Shown piece by piece: positions 8,299-15,931 of a DNA stretch of 63,802 nt (the first letter of the stretch is position 1; every line of letters begins with the position of its first letter). The notes below the pieces were generated by a model. That model was not told the origin of the DNA and made no database searches. It saw only the letters and a program-made list of their open reading frames with translations. The position numbers and the translations under genes were made by a program. This DNA comes from Planctomycetota bacterium (lineage in GTDB: Bacteria; Planctomycetota; Phycisphaerae; UBA1845): assembly GCA_016208685.1 (NCBI GenBank), contig JACQXM010000009.1, positions 1-63,802 on the forward strand, read 5' to 3'.

Positions 8299-10677
8299 AT
8301 GAACCAACTTGGGTACAGTCCTCAATCCGTCATTGCCCTGGCACTGTGGCCGGTACTGAGCCTCACCTCAGTTGCGGCCGGTGTGGAGCCCGCGACCAAC
8401 ACGACGGCGGGTACGGAACGCGTGGACTTGCTTCGCATTCTCATCGTGGACCGCAGCAGTTCCATGAAACAGATCGACTCGGTGGGGTTGTCGCGACTGG
8501 AGATCGCGAGGCGCGAACTGACACAAAGCCTCGTCGCCTTTCCCCCCACTCCTGCCGCGCCGGTCGTGCTCGTCCCCTTTGCCGAGCGCGTGCAGGATGT
8601 GGTCTCCTACACCTCCATGGCCGCCGCGGTGGCGGCGCTCTCGGCGCTGCGGCCCGCGGGGCAGACGGACATCGCCGGGGCGATTGACCGGACAGTCGAG
8701 GAAGCACAGCGCTTCCCCCCCGCGTCACATCTACTGATCTACCTGTACAGCGACGGTGAGCAAACGATTGGCGGGGCAGACCGCGTTCAGGCCGCCGAAG
8801 CGCGGTTAGATGAGCTGTTCGGAGCGCGGGCGGAACGCGGCCTTTCGCAGAGCGTGATTGTCAAGCGTTGGGGGGGCGTCAATGCCAGTCTGGTGGCACA
8901 CCTGTCACGTAACCCCCACGTCCAAGTCCACGACGTTGGGCAGCTCGTGTGCCGGTCTGCAACCATCGTGCCGGCCGTGGAGCTTGTCGCGGCGCGATGG
9001 TCGGCGGAACGTCAAGGCGTCGCCCAACTGGACCTGGCGTTGACCCTCACTGTCCCTACCAGCCCCACGCTCCCGGCAGCAACGCTGCCTGTGAATTGTC
9101 CATTGCCCGACTCCCGGTGGATCGCCGGCGGTGACGTGTCGATTGCCCCATCGGCAGGCCGGAATGTGTCGACGCTCGAGACCGTGGTCGACGAGGCGGA
9201 GCTCTGCCGGAAGGGGTACGTGTCGATCCCCCTCCAGATCAAACCTAGCCACTTGCTTCGAGCGGCTGAAGGTGTGGCCCTCTTGTTCGTGGTACCGCAC
9301 GAACTGGCCGTCGATGTGGCCGCCGGTCAACTCCCTATTGCGCTGGCAACAACCGCGGACCTGGTCCCTCGCGCCGACGCTCAGTGGGTTGACGTCGACC
9401 GGCGCCTCGCAGCGTTTCCTGTGACACTGCGATTACAAGGGAGGGATCCACTGCCGGCAGGCATCGCGCCGGAGCTGTCGTGGTCCGTGGAAGGCGCAGG
9501 ACAGACGCGATTGTCGCCCACGACCCTGCTGCAACAGGCGTCGAGCTGCGAGTTCCCATTGACGCTGCAACATGCGATACCGATGGAGACGATCCGCTCT
9601 ATCGCCAACCCTGCCGCTGCTAGCTTCGGAATCCCAACGGGTCCGGCCGCGTCACTGGTTCCCGTCCAGCTCCAGGTGAGGGCGGAGCTGCAGGGTCGTC
9701 CGCCGTGCTTCGAGGTCTCGCCCCGAGTGCTGGAACTCCGCGTGTCCGCGCCGCCGCCGCAGCCTCTGCGCACCCGGCTCACCCCGCGGTGGATCGCGGC
9801 CTCACCGATGGTTTGGGAGGACCCGCGCCAGCGGCTCGCCGCCGTCGAGATCACCTTGGAGCTTGCGGTCGCCGGCCATCTGCCGTCGGGAACGACGCTG
9901 AATCTGATCCCCTCGGCCGGCGTACGACTGGTGTCGGGCACGCCGGTCACCGTCCGCTCAGGCACGCAGCGGTTTACGTTGCAGTTGCTCGGAGAAGTAC
10001 CACGCCAAGTGGCCGCTGTTCAATGGAGCCTGCAGATCGAGCCACTGCCTGCCAGCGCTGTGGTGATGGAACGGCCGGCGGCTCTCGATCTGAACATTCC
10101 CAGACCGACACCGGCCGCGCTATCGCTGACCGTTGCCTCACCCGTCGCACCCCGATCAGACATGTCCAAGTTGAACGACACGCACGCCCTGACCCTCCAG
10201 GCGCAGGTTGGACTGCTGAGTTCCTCGCTGAGCGCAGCGGCGCAGCGGCGGCTGCGGGTTCGTAGCCGCACGGCGTGGCCCGTGGAAGCCATGGGGACGG
10301 GCGACGTCGTGCACCTCGGCGAATCCCTGTACTTCAGGTTGTCGGTCGACCGGCGGAACGGCACGTTTTTCGCGTGGAGGGACGTTGCCGTTCCTTGCAC
10401 GGTGCGCGCCGAACCGATCGGGGTTGACCACGACATCGTCAGCCCGGCGGAGCAGACCTTCCTGCTGATCATCGAGGCGCCGTGGAAGCGCGCGCTACTG
10501 CTCGCTGCTGGCGTGGCCGCGGTGGCGATCGTGTTGCGGGTTCTGGCGGGACTTTGGAACTTGGGCGAAGCGAACCACCAGATGCCCAGCGGCGTGGATG
10601 GTCCGGGGGCAAACGCCAGCGAATGGACCGACAGCGCCGCGATGAACGGAAGGGACCCGACCCATGCGAGAACTTAA
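8299..10677 (+). CDS. Exported, membrane-anchored von Willebrand A domain protein
   Basis: The product has 792 residues. A signal peptide-like helix covers residues 10-28. The vWA domain follows (about 43-215) with a complete metal-ion-dependent adhesion site: D51-x-S53-x-S55 in VDRSSSMK, T123 in AGQTDIAG, and D152 in YSDGEQT. Residues about 230-720 look beta-rich, like stacked Ig-type modules. A transmembrane helix lies near 725-750 (ALLLAAGVAAVAIVLRVLAG), followed by a short hydrophilic tail. Most of the protein should therefore lie outside the cytoplasm, with only the tail facing the ATPase and tubulin-like proteins. vWA domains usually mediate metal-dependent protein binding. Confidence 0.8.
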   Translation: MNQLGYSPQSVIALALWPVLSLTSVAAGVEPATNTTAGTERVDLLRILIVDRSSSMKQIDSVGLSRLEIARRELTQSLVAFPPTPAAPVVLVPFAERVQDVVSYTSMAAAVAALSALRPAGQTDIAGAIDRTVEEAQRFPPASHLLIYLYSDGEQTIGGADRVQAAEARLDELFGARAERGLSQSVIVKRWGGVNASLVAHLSRNPHVQVHDVGQLVCRSATIVPAVELVAARWSAERQGVAQLDLALTLTVPTSPTLPAATLPVNCPLPDSRWIAGGDVSIAPSAGRNVSTLETVVDEAELCRKGYVSIPLQIKPSHLLRAAEGVALLFVVPHELAVDVAAGQLPIALATTADLVPRADAQWVDVDRRLAAFPVTLRLQGRDPLPAGIAPELSWSVEGAGQTRLSPTTLLQQASSCEFPLTLQHAIPMETIRSIANPAAASFGIPTGPAASLVPVQLQVRAELQGRPPCFEVSPRVLELRVSAPPPQPLRTRLTPRWIAASPMVWEDPRQRLAAVEITLELAVAGHLPSGTTLNLIPSAGVRLVSGTPVTVRSGTQRFTLQLLGEVPRQVAAVQWSLQIEPLPASAVVMERPAALDLNIPRPTPAALSLTVASPVAPRSDMSKLNDTHALTLQAQVGLLSSSLSAAAQRRLRVRSRTAWPVEAMGTGDVVHLGESLYFRLSVDRRNGTFFAWRDVAVPCTVRAEPIGVDHDIVSPAEQTFLLIIEAPWKRALLLAAGVAAVAIVLRVLAGLWNLGEANHQMPSGVDGPGANASEWTDSAAMNGRDPTHART

Positions 10678-11128
10678 CGACCCAGCTGACCCCGCGGCGG
10701 AACTACTGGCGCAGGCGTTGGAACCGCGGCGAACGATTGAGGAGCGCGTCCTGCTTGCGGACCGGCATGGTCTGCGGCTCATCGAGGGAAGCAGCGACGC
10801 TACGAAAATCGAGCCCCACGGTGGAATCCAAACCCAAGTCGTGAAGTTGCTCACCCTCGATGACGAGGGGGCGGTGCTCAGCCGCGAGAACCTCGCTGGC
10901 TGTGCCGCCGACGGGCGGGTCCTCGCGCGGGAGAGCCTCGCGCGCTGTGCGGGATGCGGTACGGTAGTCGGTCAGACCGACTCGCGGGAGCTGCCCACTG
11001 GTCGATCCCAGGCGCCGGTGCGTTACTGCTTGCGCTGCGCCAAGCGCGTAGGGCGCCGAGCGCGCCGCCGCGCGCTCCTCCGGGCGGTTCTCCACCCGTT
11101 CGTCAGCTTCGCATCCGAGGAGGCATGA
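10664..11128 (+). CDS. Small zinc-ribbon protein of the cluster
   Basis: This 154-residue protein starts inside the end of the vWA gene (14-base overlap) and ends in an ATGA overlap with the ATPase gene. A CAGC...CLRC arrangement in the C-terminal half is a likely zinc ribbon. Just before it there is an internal echo (SRENLAGCA, then ARESLARCA). The extreme C-terminus is strongly basic (RRARRRALLR), suggesting nucleic-acid or acidic-lipid contact. I do not recognise the family. Its fixed position between the vWA and ATPase genes suggests it is an integral component. Confidence 0.65.
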   Translation: MRELNDPADPAAELLAQALEPRRTIEERVLLADRHGLRLIEGSSDATKIEPHGGIQTQVVKLLTLDDEGAVLSRENLAGCAADGRVLARESLARCAGCGTVVGQTDSRELPTGRSQAPVRYCLRCAKRVGRRARRRALLRAVLHPFVSFASEEA

Positions 11129-12813
11129 ACCGCATGCGCAGCCAAGCGTCAATCCAGAAAGTCGTAGATTCGATCGAACGCGCCGTCCAGGCGGGGGTCA
11201 TCGACGATCCCCGCCTGCAATCTGACTTGGCCTGGCTGGCGGCCCGCCCTGATGATCAGCGGCTGCAGGCTTCCATAGACTACCGACTGGCCAAGGCGAA
11301 GTGGGAAGCGGACTTGACCCGCGGCCGGCTATGCCGAGCGCCGCGACGAACCCAGGGAGACCTCATCTGGGGGTGGGGAAAAGGCGTCGCCTTTCGAACC
11401 CCCGTGAACCTGTTGTGCCGTCACATCCTGATCACCGGCCAGAGTGGCTCAGGAAAAACGAACCTCATCTACTGGTTGCTTGTCCAGTTGGTCCGGCTGG
11501 TCCCGGACCTCGGCGTGTGGGTGTTCGAAACCCGCCGGCGGGAGTTTCGACGCTTGGGCCCGCTGCTGCAGCCTGCCGGCGTCGACGTCCAGGTTATCCG
11601 TCCCGAGTTCTATCGCGCCGGCGTTCTGGCCCCGCCGGTGGGCGTTGACCCCCGGGTGTGGGCACCGGTGTCCGCGGACTCCAACACCCACGCGCTCGGT
11701 CTTCCACCCACGGCGCGGTTCGCTCTTCGGCGCGGCATCGGCGATCTCTACCAGCGCATGAACGTGTTTGGCGGAGGCCGCGCTCCCACGCTCCGCGAAT
11801 TGGAGGAGTACATTCGATCACGCGGTCCTGACTACTGCCATCCAGCGTCGCGACTTGCGATTCTTGAAAAGCTGGGCAGCTTGTTAGCGACCTCAGGCGC
11901 CTGTTTCGAGAGCGCTGAACCGTGTCCCGTGGACCGCCTGGCGCGAATGGTTCTCGTTTTCGAGCTCGATTCCCTGCCGTTTGCAGCGCAAAACCTCATC
12001 ATCCTCCACCTGCTGCTCGCCCGCTTCCACGGACAGGTCGCGCGCAACCAGATCAACAGCTCGTTAAGTACCCTGGTGGTGTTTGACGAAGCCTCGCGTT
12101 TCTTTTCCCAGAGGTTTGAAGCGAGCTTCCACGAAGGTCTTCCGCCATTGTCGGAAGCCGTGACCCAGATCCGCACCTCGGGGACGGGCATCGTGGCCGG
12201 CTGCCAATCGACGTCCGATCTCAGCCGGACCTTGGTTTCCGGTAGCGCCGTGAAGTTGCTCGGCGTCTGCGGCGACTTCGAGGATTACCAGGCCATGGGC
12301 CGGCACATGGGGATGGACGCGCCCGAGCGCACCTACGCGCAGAGAATGCTGCGCACCGGCTTCATGGTCATCCAGGTCACCGATGGCCCGGATCGCGAGC
12401 CCTGCCTGATCGGCACCCACTGCGTGCCCCTGCCGCCCGCGGTTACGGATGACGAAGTGGAACGCAGCGCCGTCGATTGGGATCGGCGGTCCGCCGAGGA
12501 AGCGGCGGTGGAATCAAGACCCCAGCGCGTCACCGCGAGCAAGATCGCAATTGCTGCCCCGCGGCTCGATGCTGAATCGCGTCGATTCCTAACCGCGGTT
12601 TATGAGCATCCCCAGGAACCGTCCACCGCCTATGCCCGCCTGGCGGGGCTCAGCCCCAGCAAGGCGATCCGGATTCGACGAAGCCTGGTGGCTGCCGGCC
12701 TGCTTCGCGAGCAGCGGATCGACAGCGGACGGCGCGGCGGACAACAGATTCTACTGGAAATCCAACCCGCAGGACTGACAGTACTTGAACGAGGACCTGG
12801 AGACGAAACGTGA
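11125..12813 (+). CDS. HerA/FtsK-superfamily ATPase with C-terminal winged helix
   Basis: The protein has 562 residues. Walker A is GQSGSGKT (105-112), Walker B is TLVVFDEASRF (D321, E322), and a downstream QIRTSGTGIVAGCQ segment matches the sensor/arginine region of HerA, VirB4 and TraD-type motors. A helical N-terminal segment of about 80 residues precedes the motor. Residues about 485-550 look like a winged helix (LSPSKAIRIRRSLVAAGLL). GGAGG upstream and the ATGA overlap with the previous gene support the ATG at 11125. Such ATPases are usually hexameric DNA or protein translocases. No membrane helices are present, so it is cytosolic unless recruited by a partner. It is followed directly by a nuclease-like gene. 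Confidence 0.8.
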   Translation: MNRMRSQASIQKVVDSIERAVQAGVIDDPRLQSDLAWLAARPDDQRLQASIDYRLAKAKWEADLTRGRLCRAPRRTQGDLIWGWGKGVAFRTPVNLLCRHILITGQSGSGKTNLIYWLLVQLVRLVPDLGVWVFETRRREFRRLGPLLQPAGVDVQVIRPEFYRAGVLAPPVGVDPRVWAPVSADSNTHALGLPPTARFALRRGIGDLYQRMNVFGGGRAPTLRELEEYIRSRGPDYCHPASRLAILEKLGSLLATSGACFESAEPCPVDRLARMVLVFELDSLPFAAQNLIILHLLLARFHGQVARNQINSSLSTLVVFDEASRFFSQRFEASFHEGLPPLSEAVTQIRTSGTGIVAGCQSTSDLSRTLVSGSAVKLLGVCGDFEDYQAMGRHMGMDAPERTYAQRMLRTGFMVIQVTDGPDREPCLIGTHCVPLPPAVTDDEVERSAVDWDRRSAEEAAVESRPQRVTASKIAIAAPRLDAESRRFLTAVYEHPQEPSTAYARLAGLSPSKAIRIRRSLVAAGLLREQRIDSGRRGGQQILLEIQPAGLTVLERGPGDET

Positions 12814-13226
12814 GAGGACGTTTGGCGCACAACGTTTGCGCCCGTAGGGCGCAGGAGCAACTGGAGACCACCGGGTGGGCGGTTGCCGTCGAGAAGCGCT
12901 TCGCGGCCGGCGTGGGATTCACTGATGTGGACCTTTGGGCGACGCGCGGTGTCCACGCGCTGATCGTGCAGGTGGAAACCAGCGTGCGGCATGCCCTCGA
13001 GAACCTCACGAGGGCCGCAGACATCCCCTGCGCCGGATACCTCATGCTGGGGACGACGGGCGGCTGCCGCGCCGTGCTGCGGCGTGCGCTACGACGGAAC
13101 CGACCGACGGTTGCCTTTCCCGTCGCCGTGGTCTCGCTGAGCACCCTGCTGGAAACGGCGACTGGCCTGTGCAGCGCGAAGGGCACAGTGGGAGGACGCG
13201 CATGCGCATTCGTTGGCGAAGAGTAG
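12810..13226 (+). CDS. Small nuclease-fold-like protein next to the HerA-type ATPase
   Basis: The 138-residue product begins with a GTGA overlap on the ATPase stop. The pattern VEKRF...GVGFTDVDLWATRG...LIVQVETS resembles the alpha-beta core of PD-(D/E)xK enzymes: a helix with Glu, strand with Asp, then strand with Glu. The lysine expected after the last acid is replaced by threonine or serine, so catalytic activity is doubtful. Coupling of a HerA-type motor to a nuclease is a common theme in DNA repair and defence. The assignment rests on pattern only; an inactive or unrelated DNA-binding fold is equally possible. Confidence 0.5.
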   Translation: MRGRLAHNVCARRAQEQLETTGWAVAVEKRFAAGVGFTDVDLWATRGVHALIVQVETSVRHALENLTRAADIPCAGYLMLGTTGGCRAVLRRALRRNRPTVAFPVAVVSLSTLLETATGLCSAKGTVGGRACAFVGEE

Positions 13227-13417
13227 CCGCCGCGATTGGCGTGCTCCTGTGCCTCTACCTCCTCTGGGCGTGGTACCAGGATGCTGGTTCCGTGATGGTG
13301 ACCCTGTTGCCCCGCCGCTGGCAGGACAGCCACGATCCGGAAGACGTGTCCATCCTGTTGATCGTCTTTCTGCTGGTGCTGTTTGCCTCAGTCTGGAAGT
13401 CGGGAGATCGCCCATGA
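13202..13417 (+). CDS. Tiny two-helix membrane protein
   Basis: This 71-residue product has two hydrophobic segments, AAAIGVLLCLYLLWAWY (residues 9-25) and ILLIVFLLVLFASVW (50-64), with a basic N-terminus that predicts both ends in the cytoplasm. It overlaps the preceding gene by 25 bases and the following one by an ATGA junction. Its size, charge pattern and position suggest a small anchor or pore component of the cluster. Confidence 0.6.
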   Translation: MRIRWRRVAAAIGVLLCLYLLWAWYQDAGSVMVTLLPRRWQDSHDPEDVSILLIVFLLVLFASVWKSGDRP

Positions 13418-13557
13418 CCAAGTCGTACCTTGGCAAAATCGGTCGCAGTGTTTACTCGCGAGGCGCGGCTCGCAACCCAAAACCGTCAGCGGGCGCCGCG
13501 GACTCTGCTCTGGCCCCGACGAACCGTCTGGGGCTTGGACCTCCGACGGGTCAATGA
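13414..13557 (+). CDS. Possible very small basic protein, 47 residues
   Basis: An ATG overlapping the previous stop (ATGA) opens a 47-codon frame ending at 13557, with a basic N-terminus and a Gly/Pro-rich end. The competing frame, which runs from a TTG at 13430 into the next membrane protein, has equally plausible composition over the same bases. Only one may be real. The overlap geometry favours this frame; the sequence itself gives no family. Confidence 0.35.
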   Translation: MTKSYLGKIGRSVYSRGAARNPKPSAGAADSALAPTNRLGLGPPTGQ

Positions 13558-13558
13558 G

Positions 13559-13729
13559 ATGTACCTTCCGCCGCCCGCCAAACGATGGATTCGGTACACG
13601 GCCGTAGTTCTCGGGGTCCTGGGGCTCGCCCTTGGGCTGTACCGGTGGTCGAAACCGGCGCTGCTTGTCGTCTTGGCGGTCGCGTACGCTTGCGCCGTCC
13701 GATGGTACGACGGCGAGGAGGATGATTGA
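13559..13729 (+). CDS. Tiny membrane protein with acidic tail
   Basis: From the ATG at 13559 the product has 56 residues. A single long hydrophobic region, possibly two short helices, covers TAVVLGVLGLALG and ALLVVLAVAYACAV, and the tail is acidic (DGEEDD). An alternative start at 13430 (TTG) would add 43 mostly basic residues. The stop lies 8 bases inside the next gene. It is the second small membrane protein within 400 bases. Confidence 0.5.
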   Translation: MYLPPPAKRWIRYTAVVLGVLGLALGLYRWSKPALLVVLAVAYACAVRWYDGEEDD

Positions 13730-14138
13730 GGTGCGACCCTCGGAGCTGGAGGAGCTCAAATCCCTGGCCGAGAGCGTGGACCGTCTTCTGGACGCGTGCC
13801 CGCGAATCGCTCGCACGGTCATCGCCGCTGGTCGCCGGCCACACAGCCGCTGGTGGCAACGGGCGTCCGATTGGGAGCGGCTGGCAGAGCAACTGCTGCA
13901 GGTCCTGCGGAAGAGCGCACAGGCCGCTCGGCGGGCGAAACGTGGCGACGTGTCCCTGGCCATCGTGGAGATCGAACGCCGGTGCTCCCAGGCGTACGCC
14001 GTCTGCCGACGTTGTCACCGGTTCAACTACCAGCGCTTTCGCCAAGGCCTGCCGTTCCTTTGTCGGCTGGAGTCACCGCCGTCGGCATCGCCCCACTGGT
14101 GGTTGGATGAGCAAGGACGCGTTCACCATGACTCGTAA
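13722..14138 (+). CDS. Small cysteine-motif helical protein of the cluster
   Basis: GAGGAG precedes the ATG at 13722, and the gene overlaps its upstream neighbour by 8 bases. The 138-residue product is helical for about 85 residues (SELEELKSLAESVDRLL...), then has CRRC followed after 14 residues by a third cysteine (FLCRLESP), a possible partial zinc site. No family was recognised. It overlaps the E1-like gene by 11 bases, which argues that the two proteins are made together and may interact. Confidence 0.6.
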   Translation: MIEVRPSELEELKSLAESVDRLLDACPRIARTVIAAGRRPHSRWWQRASDWERLAEQLLQVLRKSAQAARRAKRGDVSLAIVEIERRCSQAYAVCRRCHRFNYQRFRQGLPFLCRLESPPSASPHWWLDEQGRVHHDS

Positions 14139-14946
14139 CCTGCGACCGGATCTTACCGCCCTGGGTGACCTCGTGGACTCCGCGGTCACCGAGAACGCGC
14201 GCGTGGCGGTCGTGGGCGCCGGTGCCCTGGGTAGCAACGTCGTCGTCGAGCTGGTCAGCGCCGGCGTTGCCTGCGGCAGCGCGGGCAAGCTGGTAGTGAT
14301 TGACCCGGAACCCGTCAGCGATCGCAATGTCGGCCGTACGGCCTTCACCGTCGACGACATCGGCGACGACAAGGTCGCGGCGCTAGGACGGCACGTCCAT
14401 CAGATTAACTCGGCCGTTCGTTTCCACGGTGTCTGCGCCCGCATGGACGCCGGTGACCGCGCCGCGATGGCTCAACTCGCCGACAAGGTCGACCTGCTCG
14501 CGTTGCTGTGCGACGACTTCGACCTGCAGGCCGCATTCAATGAGGTCGCGTACCAGAGAACCGTGATTCTGGGCGGCGGGGTCGCCCGCGGCGCGGACTC
14601 GGCGGCGCTGTTTTTTTCGGCGCCGCGACAGACGGCGTGCGGCAACTGCGTCTTTCGCCCGCTGGCAAGGCGAACCGCGGAGCGCGCCAACGCGTTAGGT
14701 TGCGACGTTCGCTTCGTGGCAGCGCTGGCAGCATGCGTGGCCCTGGGCCTGCTTCATGCCGGGACCCCTGCCGAGCGCTTCTACCGTCACCTCATCGACC
14801 CACGTCGCAACCTCCTGCTGGTGGGATTGCGCCGGGAGGGGATCTTCGCGGAAATGGAGTACGCACGGTGCGTGGTACCCGTCGCCAGCCGAGTGTCCGG
14901 CGTAGCCGGCCCGGTGTGCAGCGTATGCCGTATGGGGTTTGTGTAG
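14128..14946 (+). CDS. E1/ThiF/MoeB-like adenylating enzyme
   Basis: The product has 272 residues from the ATG at 14128, which has AAGGA about 10 bases upstream; an ATG at 14107 is an alternative. The nucleotide-binding motif GAGALG (30-35) is followed by an acidic residue ending strand 2 (VIDPEPVSDRNVGR, D59, N67, R70) and K82. These match the ATP-contacting residues of ThiF, MoeB and E1 enzymes. Two CxxC pairs (171-174 and 264-267) match the structural zinc site of this family. The family activates the C-terminus of a ubiquitin-like protein as an acyl-adenylate. No JAB protease, E2 or canonical ubiquitin-like gene with a terminal GG is beside it, so the substrate is unknown. Confidence 0.75.
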   Translation: MTRNLRPDLTALGDLVDSAVTENARVAVVGAGALGSNVVVELVSAGVACGSAGKLVVIDPEPVSDRNVGRTAFTVDDIGDDKVAALGRHVHQINSAVRFHGVCARMDAGDRAAMAQLADKVDLLALLCDDFDLQAAFNEVAYQRTVILGGGVARGADSAALFFSAPRQTACGNCVFRPLARRTAERANALGCDVRFVAALAACVALGLLHAGTPAERFYRHLIDPRRNLLLVGLRREGIFAEMEYARCVVPVASRVSGVAGPVCSVCRMGFV

Positions 14947-14975
14947 GGGTGTCCTCTTACCAAGGAGAGACTGTC

Positions 14976-15248
14976 GTGACAAGCAACCCGGTGATCGTGG
15001 AGGCGCCGCCAGTGGTGCCCGGAAGCTTGCAACCGTCCGACGCGAGGCTCGAGCCTCGGCTGAGACGGATGGTATCGCTGCCCGTTCCGCAGGAGGTGAC
15101 GGCCACGCCGCCGGTTGCCGCCGGCGAGCCCCGTTCCTTGGCGGATTGGGTGCGTGACCTCGAAACCGAAGCACCACCGGCCAAGAAGTCGTCCGTGCAG
15201 CGGAAAACGGCTCGCACCGCGGATCTGCCGCGCGAGATGTTCGATTAG
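14976..15248 (+). CDS. Last small protein of the cluster, 90 residues, mostly disordered
   Basis: AAGGAGA lies 8 bases before a GTG at 14976, which is chosen over the longer open frame because upstream codons overlap the E1-like gene. The product is Pro/Val/Ala-rich for about 70 residues with a helical stretch (LADWVRDLETEA), then a basic linker and the C-terminus LPREMFD. It has no GG tail. It could be an adaptor or target of the E1-like enzyme; this is an inference from adjacency only. Confidence 0.55.
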   Translation: MTSNPVIVEAPPVVPGSLQPSDARLEPRLRRMVSLPVPQEVTATPPVAAGEPRSLADWVRDLETEAPPAKKSSVQRKTARTADLPREMFD

Positions 15249-15439
15249 ACGACGCGGGCGCGGCGGGCCGTCGAGCTTCGGTGTGCCCTGTCACCTGAGC
15301 GTGGACGGATCGGCGCAGCCGCGACGCGTCACACCGGTCACGGTCTCGCCGAAAGGGGTAAGCGGGCCAGCCGTTCCCCGATGGGATCCGATCGAGCGGG
15401 AGTAACTCTGCGGACGGTGGGCGGTTCAGGAGCGCAGCA

Positions 15440-15931
15440 ATGCGGAATCGCAAATCGAACCATCCTGAGGCCTATCGCGACGGACGCCCGCGCAACCGCG
15501 CCGAGGCGGCGCGGAGGGTGCGGGCCATCCACACACGGTCCCCGCGCCGCACACCCTTGCGCGATCCCGGCGCGGCCCCTATCATCCAAGTCGCAAACCC
15601 GGAGTCGCCGCTCCGGACTCAAGACCGTGCGGCGCCGGCGGAGACGGAAGCCCGGAGAGTGGCCCAGACCCTAGCGCTTTGGCAGAAGTTCTCGCCGGAG
15701 AAGCTTACGTCGGCGGACGCCCGGACGATCCTGGCCAACGCGATGCGGCTGATGGCGGCGCTCCTGGAGGACGAGCATGAACCTGATCAGCATCTGCCGT
15801 GTGAGCTCGCGCGAGCAGCGCGAGGGATACAGCCTGGAAGCCCAGGAACGGGCGAACCGCCAGTGGGCAGAGCAGCGCGGGCATCGGATCCTTCGCACCA
15901 TCCACTACCAGGAGACGGCGAGCAAGCGTAA
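15440..15931 (+). CDS. Small protein preceding a serine recombinase
   Basis: AGGAG sits 7 bases before the ATG at 15440. The first 113 residues read as a real protein: a basic N-terminus, then a helical segment (EARRVAQTLALWQKF) and an alpha-rich end (TILANAMRLMAALLEDE). The last 50 codons overlap the recombinase gene and look like a shadow frame, so the true product may have a dispensable tail or the end may be eroded. It probably acts with, or regulates, the recombinase. Confidence 0.45.
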   Translation: MRNRKSNHPEAYRDGRPRNRAEAARRVRAIHTRSPRRTPLRDPGAAPIIQVANPESPLRTQDRAAPAETEARRVAQTLALWQKFSPEKLTSADARTILANAMRLMAALLEDEHEPDQHLPCELARAARGIQPGSPGTGEPPVGRAARASDPSHHPLPGDGEQA

